Source: Natrinema versiforme (lineage in GTDB: Archaea > Halobacteriota > Halobacteria > Halobacteriales > Natrialbaceae). Taken from it: a stretch of 64,000 nt of DNA. Position 1 is the stretch's first letter, and each line of letters starts with the position of its first letter. Below are positions 26,982 through 35,514 of this stretch, piece after piece. A model generated the notes under the pieces. The model did not search any database. It was not told the origin of the DNA and saw only the letters and a list, made by a program, of their open reading frames with translations. Where the stretch lies: NCBI RefSeq assembly GCF_005576615.1, contig NZ_CP040330.1, positions 3,162,001 to 3,226,000 of the forward strand, read 5' to 3'. The translations under genes were made by a program, and so were the position numbers.

Positions 26982-27776
26982 ATGACTACAGGAATCGACG
27001 CACGACTCGAACGAATCGGGACAGACGGATCGTACGTGATCGTCCCAATGGACCACGGCATCACGATGGGTGCCGTTCAGGGACTGAAAGATATCGAATC
27101 GACGATCGACGGCGTGACCAGCGGCGGTGCGGACGCGGTCCTCACGCAGAAGGGAATCGCGCCCCGCGTCCACGAGAACAAGAACGACAAAGGCTACATC
27201 GTCCACCTCAACGGCTCGACCACGATCGGGCCGGACGAGGAGGACAAGCGGCTGACCGGGACCGTCGAGGAAGCTATCCGGGTCGGTGCCGACGCCGTCT
27301 CCTTCCACATCAACGTCGGCTCGAACCACGAACCGGACCAGATCAGTCAGCTCTCGGAGGTCACCGAAACGGCGAAGCGCTTTGGCATTCCGGTGCTCGC
27401 GATGGCCTACGCCCGCGGCCCCGGCGTCGATTCCGCGGATCCCGAAGCGCTCGGTCACGCGGTTCGACTCGCCGAGGAACTCGGCGCTGACATCGTCAAG
27501 ACCGGGTACAGCGGCGACGCCGAGAGCTTCCAGCACGTCGTCGAATCGACCCGACTGCCGGTCGTCATCGCCGGCGGCTCGCGGGGCACCGACCGCGAGA
27601 CGATCGATATGGTCCGCGGCGTGATGGACGCCGGCGGTGCCGGGATCTCCATGGGTCGCTCGATCTTCCAGCACGAGAACCCAGAGGCCATCGCGCGAGC
27701 GGTCGCCGGCGTCGTCCACGACGACCTTTCGACCGACGAGGCGCTGGCCGAAGCGGGGCTGGCGCTCGAGGCCTAA
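26982..27776 (+). CDS. aroA': 2-amino-3,7-dideoxy-D-threo-hept-6-ulosonate (ADH) synthase, archaeal shikimate pathway
   Basis: 264 residues of the class I aldolase-like family. VIVPMDHGITMGAVQGL, FHINVGSNHEPDQ, MAYARGPG, DIVKTGYSG (Schiff-base Lys) and GGSRGTDRETIDMVRGVMDAGGAGISMGRSIFQ match archaeal ADH synthase (often annotated fba2 or aroA'). It condenses aspartate semialdehyde with a 6-deoxy-ketohexose phosphate derivative as step one of the archaeal route to 3-dehydroquinate. The gene follows trpA by 24 bases, so it probably belongs to the same operon. aroB' and aroD lie downstream in the window. Confidence 0.9.
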   Translation: MTTGIDARLERIGTDGSYVIVPMDHGITMGAVQGLKDIESTIDGVTSGGADAVLTQKGIAPRVHENKNDKGYIVHLNGSTTIGPDEEDKRLTGTVEEAIRVGADAVSFHINVGSNHEPDQISQLSEVTETAKRFGIPVLAMAYARGPGVDSADPEALGHAVRLAEELGADIVKTGYSGDAESFQHVVESTRLPVVIAGGSRGTDRETIDMVRGVMDAGGAGISMGRSIFQHENPEAIARAVAGVVHDDLSTDEALAEAGLALEA

Positions 27777-27874
27777 TTCTCGGATTCTCTCTCGTCGCGT
27801 TTAGCTTGGACTGCCACAGCGTCGGCTGCGTTCTGTACCGAGCAGGCACCATTCATCCCGTCGGCGGCCGACGC

Positions 27875-28839
27875 TCAGTGACAGTGCGTGTCGAGGTGCA
27901 CGTCGCGGTCCGCATAGCGCGGAGAGAGTTCGACGGTGGCGTGATCGACGCCGTGGTGGGCGAGTTCGTCGTGGACCCGGCCGACGACCGCGTCGGCCTC
28001 GGTCATCGTCTCGACGCCCGTTTCGACGTGGACCGTCGCGACCGTGATCTGGCTGCAGATCTGCCACGCGTGGAAGTCGTCCACCCGGTCGACGCCGTCG
28101 ATTTCGGTGAGATGCGATCGGATGTCGTCGGTCTCGAGCGGCGTCTTGAGGAAGAAGATCTCGCCGCTGCCACGGAGGACCGTGATCGCGGACCACGTGA
28201 GACGGCGGCGATGAGCGCCGCGGCGATCGGGTCGATCACGCGGATGCCGGTCAGTTCGATGGCGACCACGGAGACGATGACGGCGACCGAGCCGCCGGCG
28301 TCGCCGAGCAGGTGATAGAACGCTCCCTTCTCGTTGAGACTCATCGCGTCGCCGTGGAGCACGTACACTGAGCCGAGGTTGACCAGCAGGCCGCCCAGCG
28401 CGATTGCGATCGTCGGCCCGGCACCGATGGCGACCGGCTCGAGGAATCGCTGATAGGATTCCCAGAGGATGAACCCGACCATCGGCAGGAGCAACAGGCC
28501 GTTGAGGAAGGCGGCGAAGGGCTCGAGGCGGTGGAGACCATAGGACCAGCGGTCGTCCTCGCCGTAGCGTTCGGCGACGTGGGCGGCGGCGAAGGCCATC
28601 ACGTACGCGAGCGCATCGAACAGCATGTGGACTGCGTCGCTGATGAGCGCGACGGACCCGAACGCCAGCCCGCCCGCGAGTTCGACGAGGAAGCCGACGA
28701 CGTTGATCAGCGAGACGGCGGCGAGCTTGCGACTGCTCGTCGACTCCCCGCCGTGGCCGTGTCCGTGATCGTGGCTGTGGCCGTGGTCATCGCGGGCGTG
28801 TGAGTCGTCGTGGGGGTGTGCCGACTCGTTGCGACTCAT
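27875..28839 (-). pseudogene. Cation diffusion facilitator (zinc efflux) gene broken by a frameshift
   Basis: Read in two frames this is a complete CDF transporter. The His-rich N-terminus (HGHSHDHGHGHGG) leads into six helices with ELAGGLAFGSVALISDAVHMLFDALAYVMAF, the metal-binding HxxxD site. The first frame fails after IAAALIAAV (about 28201-28203). The second frame picks up at TWSAITVLRGSGEIFFLKTP (from 28198) and ends in the normal cytoplasmic domain, DDFHAWQICSQITVATVHVETG, at 27875. One base is missing at the junction. Either the gene is dead or the base call is wrong. The 278-residue single-frame product would lack the C-terminal domain. Confidence 0.85.
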
Positions 28840-28864
28840 CGTAGGTCGAACTCAGTGGACCCGA

Positions 28865-28874
28865 CTTATTAAAT
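28865..28874 (-). promoter_or_regulatory. TATA-like box of the CDF gene
   Basis: On the minus strand ATTTAATAAG lies 26-35 bases before ATG 28839, as expected for a leaderless start. Confidence 0.5.
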
Positions 28875-29023
28875 CGGCTGCTATAAGGCGATGATTTCTA
28901 TGCTAATCTTAGCAAGTATTTGCGGATATGTTAATAATGACACGGTGATTCGTCGTAGTTTGCCCCACGTCTCGGAGCGGGTCGATCGGAAGAATTTCGG
29001 CGGCACGCTCCCTCCTCGAGGCC

Positions 29024-29596
29024 GTGACCGACGGCGAGGAACTAACGCTCGCGGACGAAATCGTCGCCCGGGCGCGGATTCACGCCCGCGAGGTCGTCGA
29101 TGAGCACGAACTGGCGATCGATCTCGCATCCCTCGAGTGGGACGTCTCGGCGCGAGCGCGCCGTCGCGCGGGCCTCTGTCGCTGGCACGCCGACCGCGAG
29201 GTGGCGACGATCGTGCTCGCGCGGCGGGCCTACGAACGGTACGACTGGCCCGACTTCGCGGGGATCGTCCGCCACGAGCTCGTCCACGCGTGGGAGTTCC
29301 AGCAGTTCGGCGAGTCCGGCCACGGCGACCGGTTTCGCGAGCGGGCCGCGGCGCTCGAGGCCCCGCGTTACTGCGAGGCGTTCGCGCGGCCGCGGTACGT
29401 CCTCCGGTGTCTCGCGGCCGACTGCGACTGGCGGGCAAAGCGCCACCGCGCGTCGAAACCGGTGAAGTCGCCGGACCAGTACCGGTGTGGGGGCTGTGGC
29501 GGTTCCTACGAGGTCGAGCATACGGAAAGCGGCCGAACGTGGACGACCGCGAGCGGCTACGGCGGCGCGAAGGCGGCGCTCGGAGAGGACTGGTAG
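29024..29596 (+). CDS. SprT-like zinc metallopeptidase domain protein
   Basis: 190 residues. HELVHAWEF (His84, Glu85, His88) is the zinc-binding HExxH helix of the SprT/Spartan fold, and the C-terminal zinc ribbon shows C-x4-C in RCLAADCDW and CGGC later (YRCGGCGGSYEVEH). Spartan proteins cut DNA-protein crosslinks; bacterial SprT is less understood. The start is GTG 29024, because an in-frame stop at 28946-28948 closes the frame upstream and no ATG lies between. It is divergent from the CDF gene. Confidence 0.82.
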   Translation: MTDGEELTLADEIVARARIHAREVVDEHELAIDLASLEWDVSARARRRAGLCRWHADREVATIVLARRAYERYDWPDFAGIVRHELVHAWEFQQFGESGHGDRFRERAAALEAPRYCEAFARPRYVLRCLAADCDWRAKRHRASKPVKSPDQYRCGGCGGSYEVEHTESGRTWTTASGYGGAKAALGEDW

Positions 29597-29666
29597 GACG
29601 CGTCGATCGCGACCCACTCGAGTCGAGCGCGGAACACTTATTCGCCTCACCATACCTGTTTCGGGT

Positions 29667-30206
29667 ATGGGAATACTCGATCTGATGCTGGGCAACTCCG
29701 GACCCGGCGAGCAGGGTGTCGAGGCGACGTCGTATACCCTGCCGAAGGACACGCACGACTTCGTCTACCCCGTCGCGGTCCGTCGCGAGGAGGTCGAGGC
29801 GTTCGCCGAGTTGCTCGAGGCCGAAGCCGATGCGCCGGCGCTCGAGGCAGAGGCCGACGATCTGGAGGCGGCCTTCGAGGGACTGACCGGCGAGGGCGGA
29901 CCCGATATCGACACGGCCGAACTCGCCGAGCGGATGCGACGGCCCCGGAACGCGGCGGAACCGGTGATCGAGTCGTGGCGCGACTCCCTCGAGCGCGATA
30001 TCGGCGTGGTCTACGCCCGGCCGAATACCTACGACGCGCTGGTGGCGTTCGTCAAACTCTGCAAGCAACGCGACGACGACGAGGGCGACGCGTTCGACCT
30101 CCCCGAGAGCTTTCCGAACGCGGCGGCCCTGCTCAAGCGACTCGAGGAGGGAACCGACACCCAGTATCGCGCTGTGGTGCACACCGATCTGCTGCCCGAG
30201 GAGTAG
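29667..30206 (+). CDS. Hypothetical acidic protein
   Basis: 179 residues. It begins MGILDLMLGNSGPGEQGVEA and contains a long Glu/Ala helix (EVEAFAELLEAEADAPALEAEADDLEAAFEG) and a compact C-terminal part (YDALVAFVKLCKQRDDDEGDAFDLPESFPNAAALLKRLEEG). No family recognised and no catalytic pattern. ATG 29667 is the first plausible codon. It is 70 bases behind the SprT-like gene on the same strand. Confidence 0.7.
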   Translation: MGILDLMLGNSGPGEQGVEATSYTLPKDTHDFVYPVAVRREEVEAFAELLEAEADAPALEAEADDLEAAFEGLTGEGGPDIDTAELAERMRRPRNAAEPVIESWRDSLERDIGVVYARPNTYDALVAFVKLCKQRDDDEGDAFDLPESFPNAAALLKRLEEGTDTQYRAVVHTDLLPEE

Positions 30207-30241
30207 GGCGGACAGCCCGGCAATCGGTTCGCTTGGCGGAC

Positions 30242-30916
30242 TTAGACGATCGTTTCGAACGCCTCGAGCGACGCGAGTTCGTAGGTCGGCACGTGCTCGC
30301 TGGGCCCGTCGTCGCGCCCGGTATCGAGCCACGCCGAATCGATCCCCATCGCGTTGGCGCCCGCGATGTCGGCGTGGAGCGAGTCCCCGACGTGAATCGC
30401 CGCGTCCGGCGCGACCTCGAGTTCACCGAGCGCGCGTTCGAAGGGTGCCGCGTTCGGTTTCGGCAGGATCCCCGCGCTCGGCTCAGTAAACACCCGCACG
30501 TCGAAGGCGTCCTCGATGCCCAGCGCCCGGAGTTTCTGTGTCTGTGTTTTCCGACCGCCGTTGGTGATGAGCCCGACCCGACTTCGGTCGCGAGCGTGCT
30601 CGAGCGCCGCTTTCGCGCCGGGTCGAAATCTGACGGCGGTCGGGTCCTGCACCGCGAGGTACTCGGCTGCGAGCGTCGGCGCGATATCGGGGGCGACGCC
30701 GGCTCGCTGTGCGACTTCGGTAAAGAGGTGCTCGTAGAACTCGCGATCGGTCTCGGCGGTCGGCAGGTGAGGCACGGCGGCCCGCAGTTCCGCGGGGGTA
30801 CAGAACTGCTCGCAGCCGGCGCGTTCGAAGGCGGACTCGAGCAGGGTCGCGGCGTCCTGAGTCGGCTCGCAGAGCGTGCTATCGAGATCGAAACAGATCG
30901 CGTCGTAGGCGGCCAT
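30242..30916 (-). CDS. HAD-superfamily hydrolase
   Basis: 224 residues. CFDLDSTLC gives the nucleophile and acid Asp10 and Asp12, GLITNGG the Ser/Thr motif II, LPKPNAAPFERAL motif III, and IHVGDSLHADIAGANAMGI motif IV. The cap domain (about 20-90) is helical, as in phosphoglycolate phosphatase or pyrimidine-nucleotidase types. The substrate is not known. Start at 30916 fits; the open frame runs on to 31348 but without protein character. It is divergent from the DUF6293 regulator. Confidence 0.87.
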   Translation of the reverse strand: MAAYDAICFDLDSTLCEPTQDAATLLESAFERAGCEQFCTPAELRAAVPHLPTAETDREFYEHLFTEVAQRAGVAPDIAPTLAAEYLAVQDPTAVRFRPGAKAALEHARDRSRVGLITNGGRKTQTQKLRALGIEDAFDVRVFTEPSAGILPKPNAAPFERALGELEVAPDAAIHVGDSLHADIAGANAMGIDSAWLDTGRDDGPSEHVPTYELASLEAFETIV

Positions 30917-31120
30917 CTGGATCGTTGTACGAGCGCGGGCGTTCTCAACGTTTCGCCGATTCGATGCAGTATCCGTCGTTGCGACCAGTGCCGACGAGAA
31001 CAGCCCGAAAGCCCCGTCGCCCCTTTCAGTCCCACCCGGCGGTGGTTTGGCCGGATGGCCGACACTCGGCAGTTGACCGGGGGCGGTTTCGGCTCGAGCG
31101 GCCACTCCCGATTCCGCAGC

Positions 31121-31130
31121 AGTTATTTTT
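31121..31130 (+). promoter_or_regulatory. TATA-like box of the DUF6293 regulator gene
   Basis: AGTTATTTTT lies 21-30 bases before ATG 31151. The transcript would be leaderless. Confidence 0.5.
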
Positions 31131-31150
31131 GCTGACACGCCTCTCGGCGT

Positions 31151-32014
31151 ATGGAGGTCGTCAAGCGAGTTCACGTCGTGCCGTTGGGCTACGAGTTCGA
31201 TCGGATCCTCGAGCCGATCCGGACCCAGCGGGCGGATCTGGTCTACCTGCTCGAGGACGACAGCGCAGGCAATGGGGAGACCGACGGCGAACAGGACGGG
31301 GAGGGTGGACACGGGGAGCGAAACGCGACCGCGGCCGCCGACTATCACGACGAGTTACGCGAGGAACTCGAGTCGATCGTCCCCGAGGTGCGGACCAGAG
31401 CGTGCGATCTGACGGACGTGTACGCCGTCCTCGGCGACGTGACGACGATCGCCGATATCCACGCCGAGGATCAGGTGTACGTCAACGTCTCCGGGGCCGG
31501 CACGATTCCGGCGATCGGGGCGACGATCGCGTGTATGGACGTCTCAACGGACGCCCACGCCTACTACGTCGAGCCGTCGGAGTACACCCACGACGGGACG
31601 GCCGAACCCGGCTCGTTCGGCCTCGACGAGATGGAAGAGGTGCCGACCTATCCCATCGAGTCGCCGACGCGCGAGCAGGTCGCGATCATGGAGTTCCTCG
31701 CCGATCCAGCCGCGTGGGATGGCTTTCACGACGACCGGACGGCACCGCCGAAAAAGAAGGACCTCATCGAGTACGCTCGAGAGCAGGAACTCGCCTTCAT
31801 GGCCGATCGACGGTCGCCGGACGAGCACTCCGGCGAGGACAAGGGCGCGTTTCGGGTGCTCGACACCCACGTCCTCGAGCCGCTCGCCGAGGACGGCTAC
31901 GTGACGATCGAGTCGGTCGGCCGCCGGCGCGTCGTCGAGTTGACCGAACGGGGCGAAAACGCCTACCGGGCGTTCCGACACAAGCTCATGGACGAGGCCG
32001 GCGAGACGCGATAG
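31151..32014 (+). CDS. HFX_2341/DUF6293-type regulator: CARF-like sensor plus winged helix
   Basis: 287 residues. The N-terminal Rossmann-like domain (RVHVVPLGYEFDRILEPI; VYVNVSGAGTIPAIGATIACMD) is of the DUF6293 type, which resembles CARF domains that bind cyclic or dinucleotide ligands. Residues about 175-280 form a winged helix-turn-helix (VAIMEFLADPAAW, GAFRVLDTHVLEPLAEDGYVTIE, RRVVELTERG). A low-complexity acidic insert (ETDGEQDGEGGHGERNA, about 40-58) interrupts the sensor. CARF plus wHTH is the plan of Csa3-type regulators, but no CRISPR genes are near. The target genes are unknown. Confidence 0.82.
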   Translation: MEVVKRVHVVPLGYEFDRILEPIRTQRADLVYLLEDDSAGNGETDGEQDGEGGHGERNATAAADYHDELREELESIVPEVRTRACDLTDVYAVLGDVTTIADIHAEDQVYVNVSGAGTIPAIGATIACMDVSTDAHAYYVEPSEYTHDGTAEPGSFGLDEMEEVPTYPIESPTREQVAIMEFLADPAAWDGFHDDRTAPPKKKDLIEYAREQELAFMADRRSPDEHSGEDKGAFRVLDTHVLEPLAEDGYVTIESVGRRRVVELTERGENAYRAFRHKLMDEAGETR

Positions 32015-32067
32015 GCGGTGTCGCGGACGGCGGTATCGGTGGTGGAACGGCGCAGCGGAGGGGTGAA

Positions 32068-32115
32068 CGTCAGCGGTAGGGCGGCCGGAGGGGACGGCGT
32101 CAGCGGTGGGGCGGC
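32068..32115 (+). repeat. Short imperfect direct repeat in a G-rich spacer
   Basis: CGTCAGCGGTAGGGCGGC (32068-32085) recurs as CGTCAGCGGTGGGGCGGC (32098-32115), 30 bases apart with one mismatch. The whole 32015-32174 spacer is G-rich and otherwise empty. Confidence 0.6.
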
Positions 32116-32174
32116 GTCAGTCGGGGGAGCAATCAACGGAGGGTCGCCGTCAGCAGACGCGGGCCGACGGCGGT

Positions 32175-32756
32175 TCAGTGCTCGTCGTAGACCCGCGCGT
32201 ACAGTTCCGTTCCCAGTCGAGCCAGCTCGAGGTCGGCCTCGAGGCGCTCGATGTGGTCGCGAAGCGCCGCCGCCTCGAGTCCCGGGAACTCGCGGTCGGT
32301 GCGGGAATCGAGGTGGCTGCTCGCCCGCGCGAGCAGGAAGGGCGCGGCGTCAGCGAGGTGCGAGCCCGGGAGCTCGGGGCCAGCGCCGCGGCCGCGCTCG
32401 ACCGCGGCCAGGACTTCCTGTGCCGCGATGAGCGTTCGGCGCAGCGAGCGGATCTCGGCGTCGTCGGCGGGCGGCGTCAGGTACTGCGTTAGCAGTTCGT
32501 CGGCCGCGACGACTCGATCCGGAGCGACGTCGAACGCGTCCTCGAGCCGCTCGAGGGCGGGTTCGGTGACGTCCGTGCGCCGACACGCGAGCCGGACGGC
32601 ACCCAGTACGGTCGCCGGTCGGCCGTACTCGAGGACCGCCAACTCGCCCGCGTGCTCGAACGCCGCGCGGGCGATCTCAGCCGCGGGTTCCACCTCGAGC
32701 CGGTGGGCGGCGCAGTCGATCGTCAGTTCGGCGTCGTCGAGGTGGCGCTGACCCAT
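32175..32756 (-). CDS. Hypothetical protein with a TFB cyclin-box-like domain
   Basis: 193 residues. Residues about 20-90 run EVEPAAEIARAAFEHAGELAVLEYGRPATVLGAVRLACRRT, then DVTEPALERLEDAFDVAPDRVVAADELLTQYL. The order of helices and the G-R-x-x-x-x-x-x-A pattern match the second cyclin repeat of the TFB encoded at 35515-36498. There is no zinc ribbon, B-finger or first cyclin repeat. The C-terminal half (from about 105) is a helical extension of unknown role. It could be a TFB-derived regulator; this is inference from visual alignment only. Confidence 0.6.
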   Translation of the reverse strand: MGQRHLDDAELTIDCAAHRLEVEPAAEIARAAFEHAGELAVLEYGRPATVLGAVRLACRRTDVTEPALERLEDAFDVAPDRVVAADELLTQYLTPPADDAEIRSLRRTLIAAQEVLAAVERGRGAGPELPGSHLADAAPFLLARASSHLDSRTDREFPGLEAAALRDHIERLEADLELARLGTELYARVYDEH

Positions 32757-32895
32757 ACCAGAACGTTCGTTCGGACGGTTATTATCAACTTCCGAGAAAG
32801 TATTCTAACTACCGTTACTATCGTTACCCACAATACTATCATAACTATTCGAGCAGTACTAGCAGTTACGACGGTACTGGACTCGAAGACGGGAT

Positions 32896-32917
32896 CGGAA
32901 CAACGGCCGCTGTTCCG
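32896..32917. promoter_or_regulatory. Inverted repeat upstream of the 3-dehydroquinate synthase gene
   Basis: CGGAACA and TGTTCCG are perfect inverted 7-base arms separated by 8 bases, ending 73 bases before ATG 32990. The divergent region between the cyclin-box-like gene and this gene is AT-rich (32780-32880) with recurring GTTAC and ACTAT words. A regulator site is plausible but unproven. Confidence 0.35.
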
Positions 32918-32989
32918 ATATCGATCGGTCCGTCTGACGTTCCTGCCCGATTCGCCACGTTCAAGCCGGTTCCCTCCGAGGGTCGATTT

Positions 32990-34195
32990 ATGACGCGAGC
33001 TGTCTGGGTAAAAGCCGACGATACAGTCGGTGACTGGGACGACCGCCGGGAGCGGATCACCGCCGCACTCGAGGCGGGTGCAGACTGGGTACTGGTCGAC
33101 GAGGACGACGTTTCCCGCGCTCGGGAACTCGGCGATATCAACGTCGCCGCGTTCCGGACCGACGGGGACGTAACGCTCGTCGACGACATCGACGACGCCG
33201 AGGCCGACGGCGCGAGCGACGACGCGGAGTCGGACGCGCAGGCAGACGCGATCGTCGTCGGGAAAGCGGGCGAGGGCGACGCCACGATCGACCTGCCCGA
33301 GGACTTCTCGGGGTCGGCAGACCTCTCGACGCTGCGCCGGAACGGCGACTTTGAGCGCGGCGCGTACGTCCGCATCCTCGGCAAGGAGTACGAGCGCTTC
33401 GCCGAGACCGCCGCCGAGGAAGCCGACCACACGATCGTCGTCGGCGAGGACTGGACGATCATCCCCCTCGAAAACCTGATCGCCCGCATCGGCGACGAGA
33501 CCGACCTCGTCGCGGGCGTCACCAGCGCCGAGGAAGCCAAGACGGCCTTCGAAACCCTCGAGATCGGGTCCGACGCCGTCCTGCTCGACTCCGGCGATCC
33601 GGACGAGATCCGCAAGACCGTCGAGATGCGCGACCAGGCCGCACGCGAGCGCCTCGAGCTGGAGTACGCCGAAGTGCTCGACATCGAGCGCGCCGGCAGC
33701 GCCGACCGGGTCTGTGTCGACACCGGTAGCCTCCTCGAGCACGATGAGGGAATGCTCGTCGGGTCGATGGCCCGCGGACTGGTCTTCGTCCACGCCGAGA
33801 CCGCCGAGTCGCCCTACGTCGCCTCGCGGCCCTTTAGAGTCAATGCGGGCGCGGTCCACGCCTACGTCCGGACCCCCGACGGCGGCACGAAGTACCTCTC
33901 GGAACTCCAGAGCGGCGACGAAGTGCAGGTCGTCGACACCGACGGCAACACCCGCGAGGCCATCGTCGGCCGGGTCAAGATCGAACAGCGGCCGATGTTC
34001 CGGATCGCCCTCGAGACCGAGGACGGCGACCGCGTCGAGACGCTGCTCCAGAACGCCGAGACGATCAAGGTCGCCGCAGAAGAGGGCCGCAAGGCCGTGA
34101 CGGACCTCGAGGCCGGCGACGAGATCCTGCTGTATTCTGAGAACACGGCCCGCCACTTCGGCGAACCCGTCGAAGAGAGCATCATCGAGAAGTAG
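32990..34195 (+). CDS. aroB': 3-dehydroquinate synthase II (archaeal AroB')
   Basis: 401 residues. The protein begins RAVWVKADDTVGDWDDRRERI and holds TIIPLENLIARIG, FRVNAGAVHAYV and GDEILLYSENTARHFGEPVEE, all features of archaeal 3-dehydroquinate synthase II, which oxidatively deaminates and cyclises the ADH product of AroA' to dehydroquinate using NAD. It is unrelated to bacterial AroB. A short acidic insert (ADGASDDAESDAQ, about 70-84) is haloarchaeal in style. It is separated from aroA' by about 5 kb. Confidence 0.92.
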   Translation: MTRAVWVKADDTVGDWDDRRERITAALEAGADWVLVDEDDVSRARELGDINVAAFRTDGDVTLVDDIDDAEADGASDDAESDAQADAIVVGKAGEGDATIDLPEDFSGSADLSTLRRNGDFERGAYVRILGKEYERFAETAAEEADHTIVVGEDWTIIPLENLIARIGDETDLVAGVTSAEEAKTAFETLEIGSDAVLLDSGDPDEIRKTVEMRDQAARERLELEYAEVLDIERAGSADRVCVDTGSLLEHDEGMLVGSMARGLVFVHAETAESPYVASRPFRVNAGAVHAYVRTPDGGTKYLSELQSGDEVQVVDTDGNTREAIVGRVKIEQRPMFRIALETEDGDRVETLLQNAETIKVAAEEGRKAVTDLEAGDEILLYSENTARHFGEPVEESIIEK

Positions 34196-34272
34196 CGTCG
34201 CGGAATCGGTACGGAACGGCACCCGAGACCGGCACCGAATCCGAACGTCGACGTGCGAATCAGTCGCTCGCT

Positions 34273-34710
34273 TCAGAGATCGTTCGTCTCCGCCTCGGGA
34301 TCGACTGGCTCGAGGCGCGTCGTACACCAGTGACAGAACTCGAGGTCCGCGTCGATTTCTTTACCGCACTCGGGACAGGTCGGCCCCTCCGCGGTGTCGG
34401 CTCCGACCGAGGAGTGGCCGAGCGCGCGGAACGTCGCGTCGATCGCGGCGAACAGGGCGATAAACGAGAGGAGGAACTGTGTGATCGCACTGGTCTCCGC
34501 GGCCATGATATCCGCGTATGCGGTGATATCATCGACGCTCGTTACCGGTCCGGCGGCCGTCAGCTGGTCGATCGGAAGAAAGAGGGCGCTCGCCGACACG
34601 AAAAGAGCCGCGAACGCGGCGGCGCGGAGCCAGTCCCGGATGAGAACGTGACCCGCGCCGGGCATGATCACGGAGAGACCGGCGGCGAGAAGCGCACGGA
34701 GCCATGTCAT
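34273..34710 (-). CDS. Membrane protein with C-terminal zinc ribbon
   Basis: 145 residues. Three hydrophobic helices (about 2-22, 26-44, 71-93) precede a zinc ribbon CPECGKEIDADLEFCHWC (C111-C114-C126-C129 by spacing). The start at 34710 (MTWLRALLAAGLSVIMPGAGH) is chosen because the glycine-rich helix starts there. The PGAGH motif after the first helix is common in small archaeal membrane proteins with a TM2-like fold. Function unknown. Confidence 0.75.
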   Translation of the reverse strand: MTWLRALLAAGLSVIMPGAGHVLIRDWLRAAAFAALFVSASALFLPIDQLTAAGPVTSVDDITAYADIMAAETSAITQFLLSFIALFAAIDATFRALGHSSVGADTAEGPTCPECGKEIDADLEFCHWCTTRLEPVDPEAETNDL

Positions 34711-34769
34711 TGTAGTGAGGATGTAGGGACCCCCTGCCCTTAACATTCCGATTCTCGTTGTTTTTCAGC

Positions 34770-35444
34770 TCAGTCGAGTCGTGCGACCAGTTCGGCGAGC
34801 GTCTCGAGGTCGTACTGGCCCGGCGCGGTCGCCTCCGACGGGTCCACGGGCGCGTAGCCGATCTTCGAGCCGTAGACCGGAGCCACCGCGCGCGTGTGGC
34901 TGCCGACTTCGCCCATCGCCATCGTGGCGACCGCGTCGCCGTGGGCGGTCAGCTGCTCGGTCGCGGACAGGAGCGCGAGCGTGTCCGCCGTCGACTGGGC
35001 GGTCACCGCCAGTTTCGCCACGTCGGCGTACTTGCCCGCCTCGGTCAGCGTTCGAACCATCTCTTTGCGAGCCGGTGTTCCGTCGAAGTCGTGGGCCGAC
35101 GCGATGATCGACACGTCGCGATCGCGAGCCGTCTCGAGGACGTCCTCGGCGTCCCCCTCGAGGATCGACTCGAGTTCGACGTCGATGGCCGCGACGGCCT
35201 CGAACGCGGTCGCCGCCGCCAGTGCCTCGAGTCGGCCGTCCTCGGCTGCGTCTCCGCCCTCCCAGTCGGCGCGATTCGTCGCGATGATCGGCAACTCGCC
35301 GTCGTAGGCCTCGAGCGCGGCCAGCGGTTCGTCGGCCAGGTCCATTCGGAATTCGATCGCGTCAGCGTGCTCGCGGGCCGCGGGTTCGTCGGCGAGCGTC
35401 GCCGTCGCGGCCGTGAGCACGAACGAGTCGAAAGTCAAACCCAT
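34770..35444 (-). CDS. aroD: 3-dehydroquinate dehydratase, type I
   Basis: 224 residues. The TIM-barrel type I enzyme is identified by IEFRMDLADEPL, His118 in ASAHDFDGTP and the Schiff-base Lys144 in VAKLAVTAQ, and by GSKIGYAPVD near the end. It removes water from 3-dehydroquinate to make dehydroshikimate, the step after AroB'. It lies about 600 bases past aroB' but on the opposite strand. The zinc-ribbon gene between them reads in the same direction as aroD. Confidence 0.93.
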   Translation of the reverse strand: MGLTFDSFVLTAATATLADEPAAREHADAIEFRMDLADEPLAALEAYDGELPIIATNRADWEGGDAAEDGRLEALAAATAFEAVAAIDVELESILEGDAEDVLETARDRDVSIIASAHDFDGTPARKEMVRTLTEAGKYADVAKLAVTAQSTADTLALLSATEQLTAHGDAVATMAMGEVGSHTRAVAPVYGSKIGYAPVDPSEATAPGQYDLETLAELVARLD

Positions 35445-35514
35445 TGGCTACCAGTGGGAGCGAGAGCGACAAAAACGGTATCGTTTCGGCAGTCCCAGTC
35501 CGTCGAGAACCGCG

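Noticed and set aside
31151-32014. Csa3-like regulator as a sign of a CRISPR locus
   Set aside because: No repeat-spacer array or cas gene can be seen anywhere in the window.
32760-32880. AT-rich spacer as a possible replication origin or IS scar
   Set aside because: No inverted terminal repeats, no cdc6/orc gene and no target duplication are visible; it fits a divergent promoter region.
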